Translations under genes and position numbers: made by a program
The notes under the pieces: model-generated
What the model saw: only the letters and a program-made list of their open reading frames with translations
What the model was told of the DNA's origin: nothing
Databases searched by the model: none
Part shown: in pieces, positions 51,522-59,394 of the stretch
Numbering within the stretch: position 1 is the first letter of the stretch
Layout of the letters: each line of letters opens with the position of its first letter
NCBI RefSeq assembly: GCF_002090175.1
Contig: NZ_BBRN01000005.1
Coordinates: 434,001-498,000 of the forward strand
Reading direction: 5' to 3'
Source of the DNA: Demequina sp. NBRC 110057
GTDB taxonomy: Bacteria > Actinomycetota > Actinomycetes > Actinomycetales > Demequinaceae
Length of the DNA: 64,000 nucleotides

Positions 51522-51920
51522 GTGGCGCGCCGCGTGAGCGTCGACCTGCCCGGCTTCTCGCACGCCAACCCCATCCCCGCCGCCTCGCGCATCGGCTCGC
51601 TGCTGTGCTCGGGAGTGCTCACCGGGCGGTCCGCGTCCGGCGAGATGCCGCAGGGGTTGGACGCGCAGATGACGGCGGTGTTCGGTCACGTGCGCGCGCT
51701 CATGGCGGCCGCCGGCGGGTCCACGGACGACATCGTGAAGATGACGTTCTGGCTCGCCGACTACCGCGACCGCGAGGCCCTCAACCGTGAGTGGCTCGCC
51801 ATGTTTCCCGACTCGTCGAGCCGGCCCGCGCGGCAGGCCATGCACGCCTCACTCGACGGGGGCTGCCTGGTGCAGTGCGACCTCATGGCCGTGCTCGACG
51901 CCCCCACGGCAGCGCCGTGA
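51522..51920 (+). CDS. RidA/YjgF-family protein
   Basis: A 132-residue trimeric-type protein. Family members hydrolyse reactive enamines/imines; one branch is 2-aminomuconate deaminase. Visible blocks are SHANPIPAASRIGSLLCSG, MTAVFGHVRALMAAAGGSTDDIVKMTFWLAD and the terminal CLVQCDLMAV. The conserved Arg of active RidA (R in a position like NRxR) seems replaced by Ser/Arg in SSRPARQAM. The GTG at 51522 has GGAGG 6 nt upstream. The gene hints at nitrogen-bearing intermediates or detoxification in the pathway. Confidence 0.82.
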   Translation: MARRVSVDLPGFSHANPIPAASRIGSLLCSGVLTGRSASGEMPQGLDAQMTAVFGHVRALMAAAGGSTDDIVKMTFWLADYRDREALNREWLAMFPDSSSRPARQAMHASLDGGCLVQCDLMAVLDAPTAAP

Positions 51921-52038
51921 GCGCGCAGGGTCGCGCACTCCCGCCGGGGCGATCCCCCGGCGTGCGACTCCTCCCGCTCCTCGCCGTGCTCACGGCGCTG
52001 TCAACTTTTCCGTCCGCCTCCCCCTCCCCCTCCCGCAG

Positions 52039-52105
52039 TGGCGCAAATGGGGACATTTGCGGCACCAACGGCCCTTTCGAGCCGCAAATGTCCCCATTTG
52101 CGCCA
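52039..52105. repeat. Intergenic palindromic repeat, family A copy 2
   Basis: A perfect 25-bp inverted repeat (52039-52063 and 52081-52105) with a 17-nt loop. Each arm is itself a near-dyad GCAAATG...CATTTGC, so the DNA could also form two small hairpins. It shares this design and the GAGCCGCAAATG block with 45626-45693. It separates the RidA gene from the aldehyde dehydrogenase, 93 bp before the latter. Confidence 0.92.
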
Positions 52106-52197
52106 GCGAGCGGGGGCGGGGGCGCGGATGGATCCGCACCCGCTCACCGTTGACGCCTCACGTGACCCATCCTCGACTCCCCAGCGAAGGAGCTGAC

Positions 52198-53667
52198 ATG
52201 ACCGACGAGTCCACCCTCATCGCCTCCGTCCCCACCGGGCTGCTCATTGGCGGCCAGTGGCGCGACGCCTCCGACGGCGCCACCCTGGACGTCGAGGACC
52301 CGGCGACGGGAGAGCGGCTGGCGACCATCGCATCGGCCACCGCCGATGACGCGCGCGCGGCGATGGATGCCGCGGCCGATGCGTTCCCGGCCTGGTCCCG
52401 CACCCCCGCCAGGGAACGCGGCGAGATCCTGCGCCGGGCCTTCGACCTGCTCACCGAGCGTGCCGACGACTTCGCGCTGCTGATGACCCTCGAGATGGGC
52501 AAGCCGCTCGCCGAGGGGCGCGGCGAGGTGAAGTACGGCGGCGAGTTCCTGCGCTGGTTCTCCGAGGAGGCCGCCCGCATCTCCGGCCGCTACGGAGCCA
52601 ACCCCGAGGGCACCGGCCGCACCATCGTGTCGCAGCACGCCGTGGGCCCGTGCTTCCTCATCACGCCGTGGAACTTCCCGCTCGCGATGGCCACCCGCAA
52701 GATCGCTCCCGCGCTCGCCGCCGGCTGCACCGTCATCATCAAGCCCGCCTCGCTCACCCCGCTCACCACGCTCGCCTTCGCGGCGCTACTCGAGGAGGCC
52801 GGGGTCCCGGCGGGCGTCGTGAACGTGCTGACCACGGCGTCGTCGTCGAAGGTCTCCACGCCCATCCTCGAGGACCCGCGCCTGCGCAAGCTGTCGTTCA
52901 CGGGCTCCACCGGCGTGGGAGTGAGGCTCATGCAGCAGGCCGCGGACGGGGTGCTGCGCACGTCGATGGAGCTGGGCGGCAACGCGCCGTTCGTGGTGTT
53001 CGACGACGCCTCGCTCGACGATGCCGTGGACGGCGCGATCGCGGCCAAGTTCCGCAACATCGGCCAGGCGTGCACGGCGGCCAACAGGTTCATCGTGCAC
53101 TCGTCCGTCGCCGAGGAGTTCGCTGAGCGGGTGACCGCGCGCGTGCGCGAGATGAAGGTCGGGCGGGGTACTGAAGACGGCGTGAGCATCGGCCCCCTCA
53201 TCGACGCCAAGGCCGTCGACAAGGCCGCCTCCCTGGTGGCCGATGCCGTGGACCGCGGCGCCAGCCTTCTCACCGGAGGGTCGCGCATCGAGGGGCCGGG
53301 CACGTTCTTCGAGCCCACCGTCCTCGCGGACGTGCCCGCCGACGCGGACCTCATGCGTGAGGAGATCTTTGGCCCCGTGCTCGCCATCACCACGTTCGAC
53401 ACGGAGGACCAGGCGGTCGCGCTGGCCAACGACACCGAGTACGGCCTGGTGTCCTACGTCTACACGCGGTCCCTGGCGCGCGGCCAGCGCATGATCGAGG
53501 CGCTCGAGACCGGGATGATGGGACTCAACGTGGGGGTGGTGTCGAACGCGTCGGCGCCCTTCGGCGGCTGGAAGATGTCCGGGCTGGGCCGCGAGGGCGG
53601 CGCCGAGGGCATCCACGAGTACCTGCAGACCAAGTACACGATGACGGCGGACCCGTTCGGGGCGTAG
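52198..53667 (+). CDS. Aldehyde dehydrogenase, succinate-semialdehyde dehydrogenase type
   Basis: A 489-residue NAD(P)-dependent dehydrogenase. Conserved blocks are ITPWNFPLAMATRKIAPA, KLSFTGSTGVG, MELGGNAPF (catalytic Glu) and NIGQACTAANRF (catalytic Cys), followed by EEIFGPVL. The overall pattern is closest to GabD-type succinate-semialdehyde dehydrogenases. That fits, because HpaI would release succinic semialdehyde. A carboxymethyl-hydroxymuconate semialdehyde dehydrogenase role (HpaE) is the alternative. ATG 52198 has GAAGGAG 6 nt upstream; the open frame before it is not coding. Confidence 0.9.
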   Translation: MTDESTLIASVPTGLLIGGQWRDASDGATLDVEDPATGERLATIASATADDARAAMDAAADAFPAWSRTPARERGEILRRAFDLLTERADDFALLMTLEMGKPLAEGRGEVKYGGEFLRWFSEEAARISGRYGANPEGTGRTIVSQHAVGPCFLITPWNFPLAMATRKIAPALAAGCTVIIKPASLTPLTTLAFAALLEEAGVPAGVVNVLTTASSSKVSTPILEDPRLRKLSFTGSTGVGVRLMQQAADGVLRTSMELGGNAPFVVFDDASLDDAVDGAIAAKFRNIGQACTAANRFIVHSSVAEEFAERVTARVREMKVGRGTEDGVSIGPLIDAKAVDKAASLVADAVDRGASLLTGGSRIEGPGTFFEPTVLADVPADADLMREEIFGPVLAITTFDTEDQAVALANDTEYGLVSYVYTRSLARGQRMIEALETGMMGLNVGVVSNASAPFGGWKMSGLGREGGAEGIHEYLQTKYTMTADPFGA

Positions 53668-53703
53668 CTCCCCCTGCCCTGCCTGGCCCTCTGCCCCAGT
53701 CAC

Positions 53704-53789
53704 TGTGAACCGGATCCGGGCCCGACACGCCGGGCCGGCCACCGCATCGGCCGTCCGAGACGGCGTGTCGCCGGGCGCACTGGTTCACA
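53704..53789. repeat. Intergenic palindromic repeat, family C copy 2
   Basis: An 86-bp element with perfect outer 8-bp arms (TGTGAACC/GGTTCACA) and perfect inner 10-bp arms (CGACACGCCG/CGGCGTGTCG). It corresponds to the element at 38435 in opposite orientation. The central loop holds one GCATCGGCC word. It sits between the convergent aldehyde dehydrogenase and GH43 genes. Confidence 0.9.
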
Positions 53790-53919
53790 TCGAGGGGAGC
53801 GTGGCGCGGGCGTCCGTGTGGCCCACGCCTGGTGCTGATGTGACATGAGTGACGGGTGCGGTTCCCCCAGGAGCCCCACCCGTCACATACGTCCCAAGCG
53901 TGGGCTCAACGGTCCGCGA

Positions 53920-54951
53920 TCAGGCCGCGGCGTCACCCTCCGGGAGGCCCGATGCCGGCAGCACGTCCGTCGCCGTGGGCGCCGGGCGCTGGAGCGGGGC
54001 GGGCGTTCCCCACTGGGGCTCGCCGTCGACGAACGGCAGCACCTGCGCGCACGCCTGACGGTTGGGCTCCCACAACGGGTCACCCACGATGGTCGTGTAG
54101 GTGCGGGCGTGGTAGACGAGCACGGTGTTGCCGTCGGCGTCCTCGGTGAACGAGTTGTGGCCCGGGCCGTAGATGCCGACCGAGGGGTCCGAGGTGAAGA
54201 CCGGCTCGGGCGACTTCTGCCAGGACGCGGGGTCCAGGAGGTCGGCATCGGCCGATGCCGTGAGCAGGCCCATCGCGTACTCGATCCCCGTGCCGGAGGC
54301 CGAGTAGGTGAGGAAGATGCGGCCGTCGCGGATGAGCACCGAGGCACCCTCGTTGACGGAGAAGACCTGGCACTCCCAGTCGAACTCGGGGCGCGTGAGC
54401 AGCACCGCGGGGGTGCCGAGCGTCCACGGGTTCTCCATGCGGGCGATGTACAGGTTGGAGTTGCCCTCGATCGCGAGGTCCTGCTGCGCCCACACCAGGT
54501 ACTGCTCGCCGCCGTGGACAAAGCTGGTGGCGTCCAGCGCGAACGACTCCCAGCCGGTGTCGACCTGGCCGCGCTCGACCCAGGTACCCGTGAGCGGGTC
54601 GGCGTCGGTGCACTCGAGGCAGTAGACGCGGTGGTTGAAGGTCTCGGCGGTGCCGGGCTCGTCTGCGCTGGGCGCGCCGTTGGGGGCGGCTGCGTAGTAG
54701 ATGTACCAGGCGCCATTGACGCGGTGAATCTCGGGGGCCCAGATGAGGTGCGACTGCGGGCCGGCCTCATGCTTGGTCCAGATGGTGACCTCGTCGGCGG
54801 CCTGCAGGTCCTCGAGGCTCGAGGCGCGGCGCAGCACGATGCGGTCGTACAGCGGGTGCGATCCCGTGAAGTAGTACTGGTCGTCCACGCGCAGGACGCA
54901 CGGGTCGGCGCGCTGCAGCACGATGGGGCTCGGGATGCTCGGGTTCGTCAT
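53920..54951 (-). CDS. Glycoside hydrolase family 43
   Basis: A 343-residue five-bladed beta-propeller glycosidase, most often an alpha-L-arabinofuranosidase or beta-xylosidase. The catalytic base is likely Asp16 in RADPCVLR; other blocks are LIWAPEIHRVNGAWYIYYAA, GWESFALDATSFV and GIYGPGHNSFTEDADGN. There is no signal peptide, so it acts on imported oligosaccharides. The symporter gene upstream supports that. The ATG at 54951 follows GAGGCAG; a 16-bp LacI-like dyad lies 54 bp upstream. Confidence 0.87.
   Translation of the reverse strand: MTNPSIPSPIVLQRADPCVLRVDDQYYFTGSHPLYDRIVLRRASSLEDLQAADEVTIWTKHEAGPQSHLIWAPEIHRVNGAWYIYYAAAPNGAPSADEPGTAETFNHRVYCLECTDADPLTGTWVERGQVDTGWESFALDATSFVHGGEQYLVWAQQDLAIEGNSNLYIARMENPWTLGTPAVLLTRPEFDWECQVFSVNEGASVLIRDGRIFLTYSASGTGIEYAMGLLTASADADLLDPASWQKSPEPVFTSDPSVGIYGPGHNSFTEDADGNTVLVYHARTYTTIVGDPLWEPNRQACAQVLPFVDGEPQWGTPAPLQRPAPTATDVLPASGLPEGDAAA
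54244..54259. repeat. 16-bp palindrome formed by two overlapping GGCCGATGC words
   Basis: GGCATCGGCCGATGCC is a perfect palindrome inside the GH43 gene and is made of one copy of the over-represented 9-mer in each orientation. It encodes part of an Ala-Asp-Ala-Asp stretch. Confidence 0.8.
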
Positions 54952-55392
54952 GGCTGCCTCAGTCTCACGGGTCGCGCGCGGCCGGGTTGGCCGGCGACGC
55001 CACTTTTCTAACGTTGTAAAGCCTAACCGACCAGGACCCTCACTTCCAAGTGACCTGGGTCCCAGGATGTGCGGAGGGCGGGCCGGGCGGGCCGGGTGGG
55101 GCGGGTGGGGCGGGTGGGCCGGCGGACTGAGCACCGACTGTGCACCCCGAGCGCCCACCATGATGCACGCACGCCCGCAATCGCGCCCTCAGCGTCCACT
55201 GAGACGCCCGGTCAGAGGGCGTGCGGCAGCGGGCAGCCAGGGCGCGTTCCCGCATGCGCGTGCGCCGCAGTGGGCAGCCAGGGCGCGCGGATCACCCAGC
55301 CCAGCCCAACCCACCCCAGACACACAAGCGCCGCGCCCGGAACGTCGCTCGCCATCGATGCGACGTGCCGGGCGCGGCACGGGTGCGAGGGG
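54952..55392. other. 441-bp intergenic region between GH43 and the symporter
   Basis: It contains a LacI-like dyad (55005-55020), a hairpin at 55034-55062 (GGACCC and TCACTT arms), a G-run tract at 55076-55122 and a 21-bp near-perfect direct repeat at 55226-55246 and 55267-55287 with core GGGCAGCCAGGGCGCG. No coding region was recognised. Confidence 0.7.
55005..55020. promoter_or_regulatory. LacI-like operator before GH43
   Basis: TTTCTAACGTTGTAAA is a 16-bp dyad centred on AACGTT with 12 of 16 positions symmetric, typical of LacI-family sites in actinobacterial sugar genes. It lies 54 bp upstream of the GH43 start and is AT-rich in a GC-rich region. Confidence 0.5.
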
Positions 55393-56763
55393 TTAGTGGC
55401 GCAGCGTGGACTCCGCGACCGACTTCAGGCCGGGGTCGATCTCCGCCATGGAGTCGTCGGCCGGGTCGATCTCGCCATCCTCCCCGGGGGCACGCAGTCC
55501 GAAGTCGTTGCGCATCAGGAAGCTCGCGATGACGGTCACGACCACGATCACGCCGGTCATCACCAGGTAGGTGTTGGAGAACCCGATCGAGTCATAGGCC
55601 GCACCGAAGGGCAGCGAGAACGCCGCGACACCGAGCGACTTCGCGACTCCGAAGCCCAGCATGTAGGCCGTCGCGGAGATCCTCACGTCGAAGACGCGGG
55701 TGATGTACTTCATGACGGACACGAGCATCAGCGGCATCTCGATGGCGGCCAGCAGCCTCCAGGCGATGAGCGCCTCGGTGGTGGTGACGAGGGCCGAGCC
55801 CAGGACGCGCACCACGAGGATCGCGGCGAACAACTGCAGGCCGCGCTTGGCGCCGATCTTGTTGATGAACCACGGCGCGAACAGCATCACCACGGCCTCG
55901 GAGAAGATTTGGATGGTCACCACGTAGGAGAACAGCTGCTCGGGGTTGCCGTGCGAGACGTGCTGCGCGAAGTAGATCGAGAACTGCTGGTCGAACACGT
56001 CATACAGCGCCGCCGTGCCGAACATCAGCACCACGAAGCCGATGAAGCTACGGTCGGTCACCAGGCGCATGATGGTCGCCTTGGTGATGGTGGTGCCGCT
56101 GGGGCCGTCGGCCGATGCCGCGGCGTCCTTGGCACCCTCCGGCACCTTGGCGACGAAGAGCAGGACGCCGAGCACGATCGCGCAGAACGAGGCAGCCCAC
56201 CAGATGCTGTCCGGGTTGACGTTGGCCCACATCCAGCCGGCGACAAGGGTGATGGTTCCACCGGCGATGGAGCCGAACAGGCGCGCGTGGCCGTACTCGA
56301 AGTGGTTGGCGCGGGAGGCGCGCTCGTTGTAAGCCTCGACGACGGAGACGCCGGCGAGCAGCACGAGTGCCATGAACATTCCGCCCACGACGGCGGCGCC
56401 GGTCATGTTCCAGTCCATCAGCGGGGGGAACGCGAACGCGAAGAACGGCCCGACCATCGCGCCGCACAGGACGACGAACGAGAAAAGGTGCTTCTTCAGC
56501 CCCAGGCGGTCCTGAAGGTAGCCGTACAGGGGCTGGAGGCACAGGGCGGTGACGGCCATCACGGTGTTGATGAGGCCGATGTCGCTGCCGCTCATCCCCT
56601 TCTCGTCGAACCACAGGCCGTGGAACGAGAAGAAGATCTGCCAGATGGCGAAGTAGAAGAAGTACAGGCCGCCGTAGTTCCAGAAGACGGCGCGCTTGAG
56701 CGAGGCTCCGAGCGTCGACGATGACGGGGTGGCGGAGGCGGTCGATGAGGTGGGGGCGCTCAT
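55393..56763 (-). CDS. MFS oligosaccharide:H+ symporter-like transporter
   Basis: A 456-residue 12-helix MFS protein of the LacY/RafB-like group (FWNYGGLYFFYFAIWQIFFSF start, DRLGLKKHL loop). It should import oligosaccharides for hydrolysis by the GH43 enzyme encoded next in the same direction. The C-terminal ~40 residues are acidic and cytoplasmic. The ATG at 56763 has AAGGAAGGC nearby. A 16-bp perfect palindrome 136 bp upstream suggests LacI-type sugar control. Confidence 0.83.
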   Translation of the reverse strand: MSAPTSSTASATPSSSTLGASLKRAVFWNYGGLYFFYFAIWQIFFSFHGLWFDEKGMSGSDIGLINTVMAVTALCLQPLYGYLQDRLGLKKHLFSFVVLCGAMVGPFFAFAFPPLMDWNMTGAAVVGGMFMALVLLAGVSVVEAYNERASRANHFEYGHARLFGSIAGGTITLVAGWMWANVNPDSIWWAASFCAIVLGVLLFVAKVPEGAKDAAASADGPSGTTITKATIMRLVTDRSFIGFVVLMFGTAALYDVFDQQFSIYFAQHVSHGNPEQLFSYVVTIQIFSEAVVMLFAPWFINKIGAKRGLQLFAAILVVRVLGSALVTTTEALIAWRLLAAIEMPLMLVSVMKYITRVFDVRISATAYMLGFGVAKSLGVAAFSLPFGAAYDSIGFSNTYLVMTGVIVVVTVIASFLMRNDFGLRAPGEDGEIDPADDSMAEIDPGLKSVAESTLRH

Positions 56764-57073
56764 GCTGCCTTCCTTTCGTACAGGGGCGCGCACGGGCGTC
56801 CGGGGTTCGGGTATGCCGGGCGCGAAGCCGGCCCCGGAGGGCGGCCCCGCGCGGGGGCGGGCCCTCCTTCGGGTCCGACGTGTCATTCCACCATGCCATT
56901 GGGACCGGTCCCAAACCCGGGCGCTTGGTCCCGGTCCGTGTCCGAAATGTGACGCAACCGCAACCCGGCCGATGCCGAAAACGGCCTGGCAGTCGGCCCG
57001 CCCATGTGACGATGGACGCTCACCGACGCATCGAGGCGTGCCTGATCACACGCCCCTGACCGAAAGGACCTCG
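56764..57073. other. 310-bp divergent region between symporter and lipoprotein
   Basis: It holds the symporter promoter region, the palindrome at 56899-56914 with a degenerate second copy at 56925-56940, and the ribosome-binding site GAAAGGACC before 57074. Nothing else was recognised. Confidence 0.65.
56899..56940. promoter_or_regulatory. Perfect 16-bp palindrome plus degenerate copy, LacI-like operator
   Basis: TTGGGACCGGTCCCAA (56899-56914) is perfectly symmetric with a central CG pair in the LacI-family manner. TTGGTCCCGGTCCGTG (56925-56940) matches it at 11 of 16 positions, 26 bp away. No LacI gene is in the window, so the regulator lies elsewhere. Confidence 0.7.
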
Positions 57074-57715
57074 ATGCGACGCCTTCTTCCCGCCCTGCTT
57101 GCCTCCGCACTTCTGTGCGCCGGCTGCACCGCCGCGGGAGGGGACGCGGACACCTCGCAGGCCTCCGCCTCGAGCCCGGCCACCGCTCCCGTGGCCGCCA
57201 CCTCGAGCCCGTCGGGGGCCTTCTGGGCCACCGTCGCCGCGACGCAGGGCGAGATCACCGCGATCATCACCGGGGACATCGGCCGCAGCTTCCACGAGCG
57301 GGTGGGAAGCCAGGACACCGCCGTGGCCCTGTCGACCGTCGCCGAGACGGAACTGGGCTGGCAGCTCGACGCGCCGTTCGAGGTTTCCCCCGAGGTTTCC
57401 GAGGACGAGGCCACACTCACCGCCACGCTCGACGATCCCGCGAGCATCGGCGAGGACTCCTCCGAGGCAGTGAGGCGCGGCGCGTTCCTGCGCTACGGCT
57501 CCGACGACGCTCGCGACTTTGCGCGCGACATGTGCCGCGCGCTCACCGAGGGCACGCGCGCGGACCTAATTGCAGCGGTGGCCGATGCCTCGGACGCCTC
57601 GCGTACGGACCCCGCCTCCCCCGCGGCGGCCGGCGCCGGACTTGCCGTCGTGGTGTGCCCCGAGATGACGGACGAGTACCTCGACGCCCTGCACGAGCTG
57701 GCGACTACCGCGTAG
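57074..57715 (+). CDS. Hypothetical lipoprotein
   Basis: A 213-residue secreted protein with a short signal and lipobox CAGC (about residue 18), a Ser/Ala/Thr-rich linker to about 47 and a small acidic domain with two Cys (CRALTEG and VVVCPEM) that may pair. The fold is not recognised; the spacing of cysteines is reminiscent of small DUF732-like mycobacterial proteins but that is weak. ATG 57074 follows GAAAGGACC. It ends 14 bp from the convergent tocopherol cyclase-like gene. Confidence 0.75.
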   Translation: MRRLLPALLASALLCAGCTAAGGDADTSQASASSPATAPVAATSSPSGAFWATVAATQGEITAIITGDIGRSFHERVGSQDTAVALSTVAETELGWQLDAPFEVSPEVSEDEATLTATLDDPASIGEDSSEAVRRGAFLRYGSDDARDFARDMCRALTEGTRADLIAAVADASDASRTDPASPAAAGAGLAVVVCPEMTDEYLDALHELATTA

Positions 57716-57729
57716 CCCCGCCGGCGGTG

Positions 57730-58773
57730 CTAGCGCCGCCCGCGCATGGCGACGAGCCTGGCCAGCTCGCCGTGCACCTCAAGCCCGGCCGCCTCGCCGG
57801 TGTCCTCGACGATCACCCTGCCCTCGGCATCGGCCAGCCGCACGTGAATACGCGCGTCGAGGGTCTCCTCGACCCGCCGATGCATCTGCGTGCGGACGGG
57901 CGCGTGGAGCAGCCCGCCGCGGCGACGCTCGGCGACGAGGCTGAGCGTCGCGCCGTCCCGCGAGCGCAGGCTCCACGTCACCGTCTCGTCGCCGATCTCG
58001 AGCGCGGTGGACTCGGCGCCGGTGTAGGTCGCGAAGCGGTGTAGCTCGCCCGGCCCGCCCCCGGCATCGGGAACGCGTAGCCCCACGATGAACCCGCGGA
58101 ACCGCGTGCGCCCCCACGGGATGATCGCGATCGAGGCCGACAGGCTCATGCCGGGCGTCGTGAAGTGGTTGCTTTGCGCCCACACGTACGCGGAGGGGAA
58201 GGCGCGGCCCCAGTCCTTCTCGAGGTAGCCGCTCCCGCCGGTGAAGTCCATCTCGCGACCGCCGAGCGTGAGGGTGCCGGCGAGCTCGTGGCCGAACGAC
58301 AGCAGCCCGTGATAGCACTCCATGACCGGCATCCACCCGAACCGCCCCATGATTCCCGGCTCGGCGAGGGTCACGGGCCAGGGGTCCAGCGGGCTCGTAA
58401 AGTCGACGCGTCCGGCGAGGCCAGAGGCCGCGAGGTCCACGTCGATGCCCCTCTCGCCGAACCGCTGGCGGCCGATGGCTACGTCGAAGCGGCGCGAGTC
58501 CGCCAGGAACTCGGGGGCCGGGAACTGCTCGTACCAGGACTCGCCGGTCACACCGTCGAGGACCTGCACGAAGGCCTCGTCGGCGCCGCCCTTGCCGCCC
58601 AGGAAGATGCCGGGGATGACCGCGATCCGCGCGCCGCGGTCCGCCGACACGAGCTTCACGTACCAGCCCTCGAAGAAGCCCCGTCCGCCCTGGTACGCGC
58701 CGTGATAGCCGGCGGGGTGGCGCGTCGCGGCGAGTGTCTTCGCGGTGCGGGTGAGGGAGCGGCCGATGCTCAT
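57730..58773 (-). CDS. Tocopherol cyclase-like protein
   Basis: A 347-residue soluble protein resembling the tocopherol cyclase family, with blocks HGAYQGGRGFFEGWYVKL, SGYLEKDWGRAFPSAYVWAQSNHF and RTRFRGFIVGL. Plant and cyanobacterial members close the chromanol ring of vitamin E; bacterial relatives lack a known substrate. No tocopherol genes are nearby, so a lipid or quinone-related role is only a guess. The ATG at 58773 starts the family N-terminus. It is divergent, by 54 bp, from a dienelactone hydrolase-like gene. Confidence 0.78.
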   Translation of the reverse strand: MSIGRSLTRTAKTLAATRHPAGYHGAYQGGRGFFEGWYVKLVSADRGARIAVIPGIFLGGKGGADEAFVQVLDGVTGESWYEQFPAPEFLADSRRFDVAIGRQRFGERGIDVDLAASGLAGRVDFTSPLDPWPVTLAEPGIMGRFGWMPVMECYHGLLSFGHELAGTLTLGGREMDFTGGSGYLEKDWGRAFPSAYVWAQSNHFTTPGMSLSASIAIIPWGRTRFRGFIVGLRVPDAGGGPGELHRFATYTGAESTALEIGDETVTWSLRSRDGATLSLVAERRRGGLLHAPVRTQMHRRVEETLDARIHVRLADAEGRVIVEDTGEAAGLEVHGELARLVAMRGRR

Positions 58774-58827
58774 GCTGCCAGCGTACGTGCGGTTGCGCCG
58801 CGTGGGGAGGGAGGCGACGATGGCCGC

Positions 58828-59394
58828 ATGGCAAGCGTCCTCCTCTTCCACCACATCCAGGGCCTCACCGACGGCGTCGTCGCGTTTGCCGACGACCTGC
58901 GCGCCGCGGGCCACCGCGTCGAGACTCCCGACCTGTTCGAGGGCCGGGTGTTCGGCTCCCTCGAGGAGGGCTTCGGCTACGCCCGCGAGGTGGGGCTGGA
59001 GGCCGTGCGCGATCGCGGCAGGCATGCGGCCGATGCCGCGGCCGGGCCCGTCGTCTACGCCGGCTTCTCGTTTGGCGTCACCATCGCGCAGGAGCTGGCG
59101 CAGACCCGGCCCGCCGCCGGGGCGCTCCTCTTGTACTCGTGCATGCCGGTGGCCGAGTACTCGGAGGCGTGGCCCGCGGGCGTGCCCGTGCAGATTCACG
59201 GCAAGGAGGGCGACGAGTTCTTCGACGAGGACCTTCCCGCGGCGCGTGAACTCGCGTCGGCGGTGGCCGACGCCGAGTTGTTTGTCTACCCGGGCACCCA
59301 GCACCTGTTCGCCGACTCCTCGCTGCCGGACTTCGATCCGGACGCGGCCGGGCTCATGACGGAGCGCGTGCTCGCGTTCCTGGCGCGCCTCTAG
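58828..59394 (+). CDS. Dienelactone hydrolase-like alpha/beta hydrolase
   Basis: A 188-residue hydrolase of the DLH superfamily. The nucleophile elbow AGFSFGV has Ser where DLH has Cys; the acid and His are seen in KEGDEFFDED and PGTQHLFAD. It belongs to the small DLH-related group common in actinobacteria, of unknown substrate. The ATG at 58828 begins MASVLLFHHIQG, the normal start of this group, and GGGAGG lies about 12 nt upstream. Its stop shares the tetranucleotide CTAG with the stop of the convergent gene. Confidence 0.8.
   Translation: MASVLLFHHIQGLTDGVVAFADDLRAAGHRVETPDLFEGRVFGSLEEGFGYAREVGLEAVRDRGRHAADAAAGPVVYAGFSFGVTIAQELAQTRPAAGALLLYSCMPVAEYSEAWPAGVPVQIHGKEGDEFFDEDLPAARELASAVADAELFVYPGTQHLFADSSLPDFDPDAAGLMTERVLAFLARL

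Noticed and set aside
33618-53789. Palindromic repeats considered as CRISPR repeats
   Set aside because: They are scattered singly in intergenic gaps, differ in length and have no regularly spaced spacers or cas genes.
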